Positions 1 to 5,683 of a stretch of DNA of 5,683 bases are shown here, one piece after another. Position numbers and translations under genes: made by a program. The DNA comes from Clostridiales bacterium (GTDB taxonomy: Bacteria > Bacillota > Clostridia > Peptostreptococcales > JAAYPU01), in NCBI GenBank assembly GCA_012519645.1, contig JAAYPU010000421.1:1-5683 (forward strand), given 5' to 3'. Numbering within the stretch: the stretch's first letter is position 1; each line of letters opens with the position of its first letter. The notes beneath the pieces are model-generated. The model saw nothing but the letters and a program-made list of their open reading frames with translations. It was not told where the DNA came from and did not search any database.

Positions 1-1564
1 TAATATAAAACGGATTCATTTGTAAACAGTTGATCTCAGGCTTGCCTAAAGTATAAACTGTTGGAGCGCTACCGTCTCCAAGCTTAATATTGCGATATTC
101 TTTTTTTGCTGATTCAATCACCATAAACGGTTTACTGCAGTTTTTTAATATCCCTTTAACAGTTGTTGTTTTTCCACTGCCAGTGATACCGCATACAAAT
201 GTATGTTTATTTAAATCAGCCTCACTTAATACAAATGGCATATTATCAATAACTCTACCACTGTCTGATAATTTGCCCAGTTCAATGCTATTAGTATCAA
301 TACCTGTAGTTATCAATGGATATTGCTTTCCACGTTTTAGTTCAAAATTCGGTGTACTGTCTACAGGCATTGAGCAGAGTAAAGCCACTTCTGCAGAAGT
401 TAACAACGTGCAAAGCGGATTTTCATTAATTCCGTCAATCATAAGACCCTTAGGAATAAGTAGTTCTTGTCCGTTTTTCTGATTTATTGAGATTGGTTTA
501 GCTGGAAGTAACTTTGGATTAGGTTTTGATATTTCACCATTCAAACAGGCTTGAATAATATTTCTCGCTACTACATTATCGCTTGAATAAGTGATGGCTG
601 TCTGCCACATTCCACAACTCTGACCAAGTTTAAGTCTTTCGATTCCATTTTCAGCATAATCAATCAATTCCAGTGCAAATCCATTCTGAATGTCACCGGA
701 TATAGTTTCTCCTTCTGAAATTGCAGTAGATATGCTGTCATCGTAGCTATAACCTTTAGTTTCAGATTTGCCTTCAGTCTTACTTTTTCCCCTTGACCAT
801 AATAGTATATTTAGTCCTCTATTTTTATTAGTGGAGTCTGAGTATGTGGTAGAACCATTGTGTCCTTCGGTATGTGATTCAGTGGTTGTTGTATTCTTTT
901 GTCTTGAAACATTTCGTTTGCTGACAGCGAAGCACTGATCTCGTATAGTTAATAACTCACTAAGCTTTTGTGCCGGGACATCACTTGGCATCGGTTTAGC
1001 AATAAAAAGCACTGTATAATTTTGTCCATTAAGACTCCGCATCATCGGAGCAATATCAAATGTCTGTGGTTTATCATCTATTTTTGTTGTTGGTATAGCA
1101 GGAAGTAATCCAAAATAAGAAGGATAAGCTGACTTATTCATAAAGCTAGGTTTAATATTTACCAATTCAACACCAGACAATAATCCACCAATTATTGTAG
1201 CAATAACATCAGTATCTCTTTTTTGATTTATACCAATAACCAAATTAGTGACACCCTCACAACTTATAATTCCATAAGCTATAGTCACACCAATAGAATG
1301 AATTGCTGTAAAAAGTTTCTCCATCTTTTGATTCAGATAAGCAATCTCATCCTCAGCATCTTCTATAGAGCAACTCGCGATGCGGTAATAAGTAAATCCA
1401 TCTAGTAACTCAGGAGAACTACATTCCACTAATTCTGAAATATATTCTGGGTTTACAAGATACGACGGATATAGTGAAGCTAAGAGGTTGTTTGCTTGCG
1501 TACATATAATATTCGTATCATTTTTAAACGTATCTAATTCCTTTGAAAGTGTCATATCATTCAT
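1..1564 (-). CDS. HerA/DUF87-like P-loop ATPase (3' end outside window)
   Basis: No in-frame stop occurs from the ATG at 1564 to the window edge, so the first 521 residues are visible and the C-terminus is missing. A Walker A motif, GITGSGKT, lies at residues 459-466 (bases 190-167). It is followed by VIESAKKEYR at 482-491 and by an NPF near 517-519. This arrangement fits the HerA/DUF87 branch of FtsK-HerA ATPases, which are usually hexameric DNA or polypeptide motors. Before the P-loop, residues about 386-420 (LLTSAEVALLCSMP and following) match the pre-ATPase segment I associate with this family. Residues about 216-289 form a Ser/Thr/Gly/Glu-rich, probably disordered insertion. Residues 50-210 look like a folded alpha/beta N-terminal domain that I do not recognise. 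No signal peptide or membrane segment is seen. The start is chosen for its AAGGAAGG site 9 nt upstream and the ATGA overlap with the preceding gene. Walker B, the arginine finger and any fused nuclease cannot be seen. A VirB4/TraC-type conjugation ATPase is an alternative, but the neighbours do not suggest conjugation. Confidence 0.85.
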   Translation of the reverse strand, partial: MNDMTLSKELDTFKNDTNIICTQANNLLASLYPSYLVNPEYISELVECSSPELLDGFTYYRIASCSIEDAEDEIAYLNQKMEKLFTAIHSIGVTIAYGIISCEGVTNLVIGINQKRDTDVIATIIGGLLSGVELVNIKPSFMNKSAYPSYFGLLPAIPTTKIDDKPQTFDIAPMMRSLNGQNYTVLFIAKPMPSDVPAQKLSELLTIRDQCFAVSKRNVSRQKNTTTTESHTEGHNGSTTYSDSTNKNRGLNILLWSRGKSKTEGKSETKGYSYDDSISTAISEGETISGDIQNGFALELIDYAENGIERLKLGQSCGMWQTAITYSSDNVVARNIIQACLNGEISKPNPKLLPAKPISINQKNGQELLIPKGLMIDGINENPLCTLLTSAEVALLCSMPVDSTPNFELKRGKQYPLITTGIDTNSIELGKLSDSGRVIDNMPFVLSEADLNKHTFVCGITGSGKTTTVKGILKNCSKPFMVIESAKKEYRNIKLGDGSAPTVYTLGKPEINCLQMNPFYI

Positions 1565-2214
1565 ATTCGTCCGCCTTCCTTAAACGTATTAACAAGGCCT
1601 TGAATACGCTCATTATAGTATATTTCAATTTCGTCAAACCACACTATAAACTCTTTCTTTAATTCAGACAGAAAATCTTCTACTGCTCCATCAAATTTCA
1701 CTTTGTTTTGGCTAGGAATAATTTTGAAGTATGATACACAAAATGCAGCGACTGCCCCAGCAATTATTACAACTATCGGTACGTTAACTGTTGTAGTTAA
1801 TACATATTTCAATATTCCTCCTACTGCTGTAGTTCCAGCTGATACCGCAAGAGACGAGTATAAGCGATGAAGTTCTTTATATTGTATTCCGTTCTTAAAA
1901 GCATTGACGGTTGTAATATCAAACTGATATTTTGATATTATCTCTCTTCTGATATTTGCTTCATAAAATTGACTCTTTCTTTCAGGATCGTCAAACATAG
2001 TGGAAGACAAGGTGTTATTTGACATCTGGGCATACATATCGGTGATTAATGTTTTACTACGCATTACGAGTTCGGATGAAACAGTATCAATAATCATTTT
2101 AGAAGCATCGGTAAAATCAGAATGTACAGCAATAATTTCATATGACTGCACCTTTAATTCTTCAAACATCTCATTGACTTTCTCGATAAGCACTTGTTTA
2201 TTGCACATTTGCAT
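1561..2214 (-). CDS. Small membrane-hairpin protein, putative partner or split C-terminal part of the dynamin
   Basis: This 217-residue protein has no family I can name with certainty. Residues 1-115 look mainly helical and amphipathic. Residues about 121-141 (from SLAVSAGTTAVGGILKY) and about 145-166 (from VPIVVIIAGAVAAFCVSYF) form two closely spaced hydrophobic segments, giving a membrane hairpin. Residues 170-217 form a charged helical tail. In bacterial dynamin-like proteins a hydrophobic paddle or hairpin sits between two arms of the helical trunk near the C-terminus, and this protein has that order. The upstream GTPase lacks any membrane segment, so the two may form one dynamin-like machine; this is inference. 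An alternative TTG start at 2241 has GAAGG directly against it with no spacing. The ATG at 2214 has AAGGGGG five bases upstream and is preferred. The gene overlaps the GTPase gene by 17 bases and shares ATGA with the ATPase gene, which indicates coupled translation. Confidence 0.8.
   Translation of the reverse strand: MQMCNKQVLIEKVNEMFEELKVQSYEIIAVHSDFTDASKMIIDTVSSELVMRSKTLITDMYAQMSNNTLSSTMFDDPERKSQFYEANIRREIISKYQFDITTVNAFKNGIQYKELHRLYSSLAVSAGTTAVGGILKYVLTTTVNVPIVVIIAGAVAAFCVSYFKIIPSQNKVKFDGAVEDFLSELKKEFIVWFDEIEIYYNERIQGLVNTFKEGGRI
1574..1581 (-). promoter_or_regulatory. Ribosome-binding site of the HerA-like ATPase gene
   Basis: AAGGAAGG on the minus strand lies 9 nt before the ATG at 1564, within the last codons of the membrane-protein gene. 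Together with the ATGA overlap it favours 1564 over the in-frame ATG at 1555. Confidence 0.6.
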
Positions 2215-4207
2215 CAATACCCCCTTTTCTTTCCCTGGCAACCTTCACCAATGGCGATATTTGAATAGATAATTTTTGCATATTTTCAATAGTTTCTTGA
2301 ATTTCCTCTGCATTCTTCTTTTCTTCCATGATCCTATCCAATTCTTCTTTTTTAGCTTTCGCATTTGCTGCCAATTCCTCTGTATAAGTTGCTGCTGTTT
2401 GATTAGCAAAATCAATTAGATTACTTATAGCTTCATTCTGTATAGACTTTATCCGACTCTGGATACTACTCTTTATCAATCGAAAATGCTCTAATCTCGA
2501 GTACTCGGAATAGTAATGGGTTTTTTTAAATGTAGTTCCGCTTGTGTATGATTTTTCTACTTGGGCTGAATTCTCTGTTTTTTGTTTGATTTCTGCAAAT
2601 GTCTCAGCAGTAAAATCAGGCTCTAAAGAGGTGTATTTTATCTTATTTTCATTGCTGAGTGCAATTAGAGCCGCATTACACTCAGCGACTATTTTTTTTT
2701 CCATTTCTTCATGGAACTTTTTTGCCTCATCGATTATTCTAAATGAAATCTTCTCTAATTGGTTGATATCATTGTTGGAAATTGCTGCTACAGAGGTAGT
2801 AAATTCATCGATTAGACTTTTGGCCTTTGTCCTAACAATACCAGAATCACCCGTATAACGTGTAACAACCTCGTCAACAGTCTTTGCCATTTTTGCATTG
2901 ATTTCGTTTAGTTTTCTCTTTATTTCAGCGATTTGCCTTGCAAGTTCGGTAGGATCTTTAGCTTTAAGTTGATTAAATTTTATCTGTTCTTCAAGGTCAT
3001 CCTGTATCCGTTCATAGACTTTAAGCATGCGCCCTAACAACTCACTTAAAGCTATATAATGAGTCTTGCGTCCAAATATATTTATTACGTGGTCTACCGC
3101 TGAGAAATTTGACTTTGTCCCCAAAAATTCAATATATTTCTCTTTATTTAGTATCCTCATTGAGCGCGGTGGTGTAATGAAAGCATCAAGACGCCCTTTA
3201 GCATCCAACTCATCCAGATAAGATTCGATTTCGTCCACTGTCATATTAGAAATTTTATTTATAAATAGTTCAACTTTACTATCTACAGCGATAATCTGGC
3301 TTGTATTAATTGTATTTCCGTATAATTTTAGTGCTTCATGTTGTAAGCGTTCTAAGTTTTCAGGATTTTCATTTGCTGCACGAGTCAATATTAGAAATAG
3401 AGCGTTGCCGTTTCGCTCGACACTCTTGCTATCAAGAAAATTTCTGAATGATGTTGATTCTAAAGCTGCACCGGTAATAGGTTTTAGAAACATAATTGCA
3501 TTTGCATTTTCAATGTATTCATTAGTGATATCACCTACTCGCCCTTGGGCATTAACTCCTGGACTATCAATAATTTGGATTCCCTTTAAGCTTTCGTCTT
3601 CGAATGGGTATGTAATAACCATCTTTGTTACTATATCAGCCCAGTTATCCTTATTTTTTGTTATGTAAGATCGTATTTTCTTTGCGTACTCTGTATTAGA
3701 TAAACCGTATATATTCTCAGACTGAACACCATTAATAAGGTCAGCAATGACTCTTTCCGGGATTTTACCTTTGTATTTAATAAGAACCTCATTATTTATG
3801 GTTGTAACTGGAATTTCTCTATAATCATCATTAAGAGCCGCATTTTTCAACAAAAACTCTTTTATGTTTTTTTCACCAACCAATTTCTTTGTTCTACCAC
3901 CAGCATAAGTTGCTGTAAGAGTAAAACTTTCCCCATATTTTATTTCAACTATAGCACTTGTGCATTGTTTAACATCCATAGGCAAAATTTCTTGACCTAG
4001 AAAAGCATTGATAAATGTTGATTTCCCACTTTTGGCTTCTCCAGCAATCATTAGAAGGAATTTATCTTTCCTAATATTTTCTGCTTGGTTTTTTAAAGCA
4101 ATCATCGACTTGTTATCTAGTGGGAATTTCACTTCACTCACTATTGCAAGAAACTCTTGGTACATCTCAAGAACTTCTTCTTTAATTTGTTTGTAGTTAG
4201 TAATCAT
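2198..4207 (-). CDS. Bacterial dynamin-like GTPase
   Basis: The 669-residue product carries a large GTPase domain of the dynamin superfamily. G1 is GEAKSGKS at residues 56-63, followed by a typical FINAFLGQEILP. G2 is the Thr at 83 (QCTSA, then IVEIKYGE). G3 is DSPG at 214-217. The usual G4 (T/N)KxD is not obvious: at the expected place, 272-279, the sequence reads LILTRAAN, without the Asp. Residues about 385-669 are almost wholly helical, with likely coiled coils near 395-450, 485-545 and 605-655, as expected of a dynamin neck and trunk. The family hydrolyses GTP to drive assembly on, or remodelling of, membranes. No transmembrane or paddle segment is present here; a hairpin is encoded in the next gene instead. 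The start at ATG 4207 has AGGTGG four bases upstream. A GTG at 4264 would extend into the WYL gene and has no support. The gene lies 14 bases after the regulator. Dynamins occur in antiphage systems such as Eleos, so defence is a plausible but unproved role. Confidence 0.9.
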   Translation of the reverse strand: MITNYKQIKEEVLEMYQEFLAIVSEVKFPLDNKSMIALKNQAENIRKDKFLLMIAGEAKSGKSTFINAFLGQEILPMDVKQCTSAIVEIKYGESFTLTATYAGGRTKKLVGEKNIKEFLLKNAALNDDYREIPVTTINNEVLIKYKGKIPERVIADLINGVQSENIYGLSNTEYAKKIRSYITKNKDNWADIVTKMVITYPFEDESLKGIQIIDSPGVNAQGRVGDITNEYIENANAIMFLKPITGAALESTSFRNFLDSKSVERNGNALFLILTRAANENPENLERLQHEALKLYGNTINTSQIIAVDSKVELFINKISNMTVDEIESYLDELDAKGRLDAFITPPRSMRILNKEKYIEFLGTKSNFSAVDHVINIFGRKTHYIALSELLGRMLKVYERIQDDLEEQIKFNQLKAKDPTELARQIAEIKRKLNEINAKMAKTVDEVVTRYTGDSGIVRTKAKSLIDEFTTSVAAISNNDINQLEKISFRIIDEAKKFHEEMEKKIVAECNAALIALSNENKIKYTSLEPDFTAETFAEIKQKTENSAQVEKSYTSGTTFKKTHYYSEYSRLEHFRLIKSSIQSRIKSIQNEAISNLIDFANQTAATYTEELAANAKAKKEELDRIMEEKKNAEEIQETIENMQKLSIQISPLVKVARERKGGIDANVQ
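2220..2226 (-). promoter_or_regulatory. Ribosome-binding site that decides the membrane-protein start
   Basis: AAGGGGG on the minus strand lies 5 nt before the ATG at 2214, inside the last codons of the dynamin gene. It supports the 217-residue form over a 226-residue form starting at a TTG at 2241. Confidence 0.7.
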
Positions 4208-4211
4208 ATAT

Positions 4212-4217
4212 CCACCT
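4212..4217 (-). promoter_or_regulatory. Ribosome-binding site that decides the dynamin start
   Basis: AGGTGG on the minus strand lies 4 nt before the ATG at 4207, in the 14-base gap after the regulator stop. It supports 4207 over the in-frame GTG at 4264, which lies inside the regulator gene. Confidence 0.7.
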
Positions 4218-4221
4218 CGTC

Positions 4222-5142
4222 TTATCGTATTATTTTTACATTTTCTCCTTGGCTTCGCAACCACATATCTATCCCTGTACCATATACCTCTGCACTAACG
4301 GTAAATGTTCCGTTAGTTTCATTCAATATTCTAGCAGTTGGAAGCCTGTCCTTAACAGCTTCAATAGATTTCCCTTTGTATTCAAAAACTACTGTCCGCA
4401 GCTCACCAGAATACATAAATTGTACTCTTTTTCTAAATTCGCCCTCATTGAACTTTTCCTTGTATGGCGTATCAAAATGTTCATTTGTGCTTTTATGTTT
4501 TTCAATGCGGTCAATACGAAATACAGTCGGATAATCTTTGCTTCCATCTGCCATATATGCGACTAAATAGAAATAGTATTCTGAAAACATAATAGATACT
4601 GGTTTTATTAATCGCTCGGTTTGTATTCCATCTTTGCGTTTATAGGTTATAGAGATCACTTCTTTGCTGGTTATGTACTGAGATAATTCCCAGATCAATT
4701 CGATTAATGCTGTACCATGCATTGGTGGTACATAACAAAACTTTTCATTTAAAATAATATCTTCAATATGTTTTCTGTCATTAGGTGTTACTTGGGATAG
4801 AAGTTTCGATATCAGCGTGTCAAGCTCAGATTTGTTAAACGCTCGACTCTCCAAGAGTACCTTACAAATTGAAAGCACTTCTCCATTAGTAAACCACTCT
4901 CGTTCGAAGCGCATAAGATAATATCCGCCTTTGCTACGATCATATTTTATAGTTGTTTCTCCTTCAAAGAAATGCATTTCAGAAAGGTATGCCCTAAGGT
5001 CGTCTATATCACGCTGAATTGTTTTAACAGTTACACAAAATTCATGAGCTAAATTTTCCTTTGTTAAGAGCTCTCCTTTATTAAATCTTTCATATATACT
5101 CAGAAGACGAAAGCCTTTGTTTCCTTTATAATCAATATACAT
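4222..5142 (-). CDS. HTH and WYL-domain transcriptional regulator
   Basis: The 306-residue protein has the three-part layout of DeoR/PafC-like WYL regulators. An N-terminal winged HTH spans about 8-78, with the recognition helix around TVKTIQRDIDDLRAYL at 38-53. A WYL domain spans about 155-218, with RLIKP at 177-181, FYL at 191-193 in place of the WYL triplet, and VFRIDRIE at 207-214. A C-terminal WCX-type extension covers about 232-303. WYL domains bind ligands, in several cases nucleic acids or nucleotides, and such proteins repress or activate nearby genes. BrxR and CapW are known WYL repressors of phage-defence operons. As the first gene of the cluster, directly behind an extended -10 promoter, it probably controls itself and the three genes downstream. 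The start is fixed by an in-frame TGA at 5154-5152, which leaves ATG 5142 as the first usable start. The AAAGGAG site lies 13 nt upstream, which is longer than usual. The exact ligand and the sign of regulation cannot be told. Confidence 0.92.
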   Translation of the reverse strand: MYIDYKGNKGFRLLSIYERFNKGELLTKENLAHEFCVTVKTIQRDIDDLRAYLSEMHFFEGETTIKYDRSKGGYYLMRFEREWFTNGEVLSICKVLLESRAFNKSELDTLISKLLSQVTPNDRKHIEDIILNEKFCYVPPMHGTALIELIWELSQYITSKEVISITYKRKDGIQTERLIKPVSIMFSEYYFYLVAYMADGSKDYPTVFRIDRIEKHKSTNEHFDTPYKEKFNEGEFRKRVQFMYSGELRTVVFEYKGKSIEAVKDRLPTARILNETNGTFTVSAEVYGTGIDMWLRSQGENVKIIR

Positions 5143-5155
5143 TTTTCGGCATCAA

Positions 5156-5162
5156 CTCCTTT
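5156..5162 (-). promoter_or_regulatory. Ribosome-binding site of the WYL gene, unusual spacing
   Basis: AAAGGAG on the minus strand is a near-perfect Shine-Dalgarno. It ends 13 nt before the chosen ATG at 5142 but only 3 nt before another ATG at 5152-5150. That ATG opens only a six-codon frame ending in TGA at 5134-5132, overlapping the start of the regulator gene. The regulator frame itself has a TGA at 5154-5152, so it cannot start further upstream. Confidence 0.6.
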
Positions 5163-5172
5163 CGTTATCTAG

Positions 5173-5181
5173 ATTATACCA
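5173..5181 (-). promoter_or_regulatory. Extended -10 promoter of the WYL-dynamin-HerA cluster
   Basis: On the minus strand this reads TGGTATAAT, a perfect extended -10 (TGnTATAAT). No good -35 is found at 16-18 bp (for 17 bp the hexamer is CAAAAT), which is tolerable with an extended -10. The predicted transcription start is near 5166, giving a very short leader of about 24 bases before the ATG at 5142 with the ribosome-binding site almost at its 5' end. No second strong promoter is obvious inside the cluster, so all four genes are probably transcribed from here. Confidence 0.7.
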
Positions 5182-5206
5182 TATCAAATGGACATATTTT
5201 GGGTAT
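5176..5206. repeat. ATACC/GGTAT inverted repeat over the promoter
   Basis: ATACC at 5176-5180 and its complement GGTAT at 5202-5206 flank a 21-base centre that also contains CCAT/ATGG arms (5179-5182 and 5188-5191). The left arm overlaps the extended -10, so a protein bound here would block transcription of the cluster. The arms are short, so this is only a candidate operator. Confidence 0.25.
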
Positions 5207-5245
5207 TTCAAAAATTTTAATATTTATTTACACATATAGTTTCGC

Positions 5246-5262
5246 AAGTATTAAAAATACTT
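5246..5262. repeat. Perfect 7-bp inverted repeat, candidate operator
   Basis: AAGTATT, three A, then AATACTT form a perfect palindrome with a 3-nt centre, about 70 bp upstream of the -10 of the WYL gene. WYL repressors such as BrxR and CapW bind inverted repeats near their own promoters, so an operator is a reasonable guess. All the pairs but two are A-T, so a chance palindrome in AT-rich DNA, or a very weak hairpin, is also possible. Confidence 0.35.
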
Positions 5263-5478
5263 TTATACAAAAAAGTCGAAAAGTCTAATTGAAAAATCCA
5301 AAACTACAGTATTCATCCTTCTTCACTAGTGTCGCGTAAATAAAATGCGAATTTTCAGTTTGTTGTTTCTGCAATTTTTATTAAAAAAGGAAAACACCTA
5401 AATAAAGGTAGTAAACATCCATTTTTTTAACAATATTGCCAAAGACACGAGTTACCAACGACAACTAAGGAATTTTTT

Positions 5479-5556
5479 ATGGGACACCCTTTCCTTGAAT
5501 TTTTCGGATCCAGATATGGGAGGATTTCCATAGCGCAGCCTTTAAATAACGGCTAA
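5479..5556 (+). other. 25-codon ORF of doubtful reality
   Basis: An ATG at 5479 follows AAGGAA with 7-nt spacing and opens a frame beginning MGHPFLEFFGSRYGRIS and ending in TAA at 5554-5556. The same frame stays open upstream back to a TAA at 5428-5430. I recognise no family. It could be a very small peptide gene, a worn fragment of an older gene, or chance, and chance is quite likely at this length. Confidence 0.2.
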
Positions 5557-5622
5557 TTTTTAAATAACTAAGATTACTGTTTGTATGCAACTGCGCCAAT
5601 ACGTTTAAGCAATATGGATTTA

Positions 5623-5683
5623 TGTCAATATAGTAGACACAAAAACTCAAATTTTTATGCAGTTTTTCTTAAAGCATCTTCAA
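5623..5683. mobile_element. Possible edge of an insertion sequence running off the right side
   Basis: TGTC at 5623-5626 and GACA at 5636-5639 form a short imperfect palindrome beginning with TG, the kind of end carried by IS3-type elements. Just beyond it on the minus strand, a frame entering from the window edge ends at TAA (5657-5655) after at least eight codons (EDALRKTA). A transposase gene ending close to its element's terminus would look like this. The other end and the transposase body are outside the window, so the call is weak. Confidence 0.2.

Larger units (their letters stand above)
5143..5683. other. Gene-poor upstream region
   Basis: These 541 bases hold the promoter and ribosome-binding site of the WYL gene (5156-5181), candidate operator repeats (to 5262) and a short tandem AAAAGTC repeat (5271-5277 and 5279-5285). 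They also hold a 10-bp direct repeat TTTAAATAAC (5541-5550 and 5559-5568) and possible mobile-element remains beyond about 5325. No open frame of convincing length or coding character is present on either strand. No tRNA, rRNA, strong terminator or CRISPR repeat was seen. Confidence 0.6.

Noticed and set aside
90..482. 130-codon plus-strand open frame
   Set aside because: It lies wholly opposite the HerA-like ATPase gene, has no family character and is explained as its antisense shadow.
2215..2241. TTG start extending the membrane protein by 9 residues
   Set aside because: The only purine-rich stretch abuts the TTG with no spacing; ATG 2214 has AAGGGGG at 5 nt.
2000..2272. Plus-strand open frame opposite the membrane-protein and dynamin genes
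   Set aside because: It is antisense to two well-supported coupled genes, with no ribosome-binding site or recognisable domain.
2544..2858. 104-codon plus-strand open frame with hydrophobic stretches
   Set aside because: It is the complement of the helical trunk of the dynamin; the hydrophobicity comes from reading Lys/Glu codons on the opposite strand.
4208..4264. GTG start extending the dynamin by 19 residues
   Set aside because: It would overlap the WYL gene by 43 bases without a ribosome-binding site, while ATG 4207 has AGGTGG at 4 nt.
4157..4566. Two overlapping plus-strand frames near the WYL/dynamin junction
   Set aside because: Both are shadows of the WYL gene and of the start of the dynamin gene.
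5246..5262. Palindrome read as an intrinsic terminator
   Set aside because: The 7-bp stem has a single G-C pair and only a few T follow on either strand, so it would be too weak; an operator is more plausible.
5143..5683. CRISPR array, tRNA or riboswitch in the non-coding region
   Set aside because: No regularly spaced repeats, no cloverleaf and no known aptamer core were seen, and the predicted leader of about 24 nt is too short for a riboswitch.

Overview
The window is AT-rich with dense Shine-Dalgarno sites (AAAGGAG, AGGTGG, AAGGGGG, AAGGAAGG) and the short, Lys/Ile/Asn-rich codon style of low-GC Gram-positives. It is most likely a Bacillota genome, probably Clostridia. No taxonomic marker gene is present, so this is an inference from composition, translation signals and protein style.

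All recognisable genes lie on the minus strand and are read from right to left as one tightly packed cluster of four. (1) A helix-turn-helix/WYL-domain transcriptional regulator (5142 to 4222) sits behind a clear extended -10 promoter. (2) Fourteen bases later comes a 669-residue dynamin-like GTPase (4207 to 2198). (3) Overlapping its end by 17 bases is a 217-residue protein with a two-helix membrane hairpin (2214 to 1561). (4) Joined to that by an ATGA stop/start overlap is a large HerA/DUF87-type P-loop ATPase (1564 to the left edge), of which the first 521 residues are in the window. Its Walker A is present, but its C-terminal part, including Walker B, lies outside.

The right-hand 541 bases (5143-5683) carry no convincing gene. 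They hold the cluster promoter, a perfect 17-bp AT-rich palindrome, other short repeats, a 25-codon ORF of doubtful reality, and at the far right a sequence that could be the edge of a mobile element.

Reading of the cluster: WYL regulators commonly control phage-defence operons (BrxR, CapW). Bacterial dynamins (Eleos/LeoA-LeoBC, DynA) and HerA ATPases (HerA-SIR2, HerA-DUF4297, HerA-NurA) are each known in antiviral settings. Here a GTPase without its own membrane segment is followed by a small membrane-hairpin protein, which suggests a dynamin split into two polypeptides, translated together with a HerA-like ATPase. I do not recognise this exact combination as a named system. The best interpretation is a candidate membrane-associated defence module with an autoregulated WYL switch. 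The function is inferred from families and layout, not shown by the sequence.
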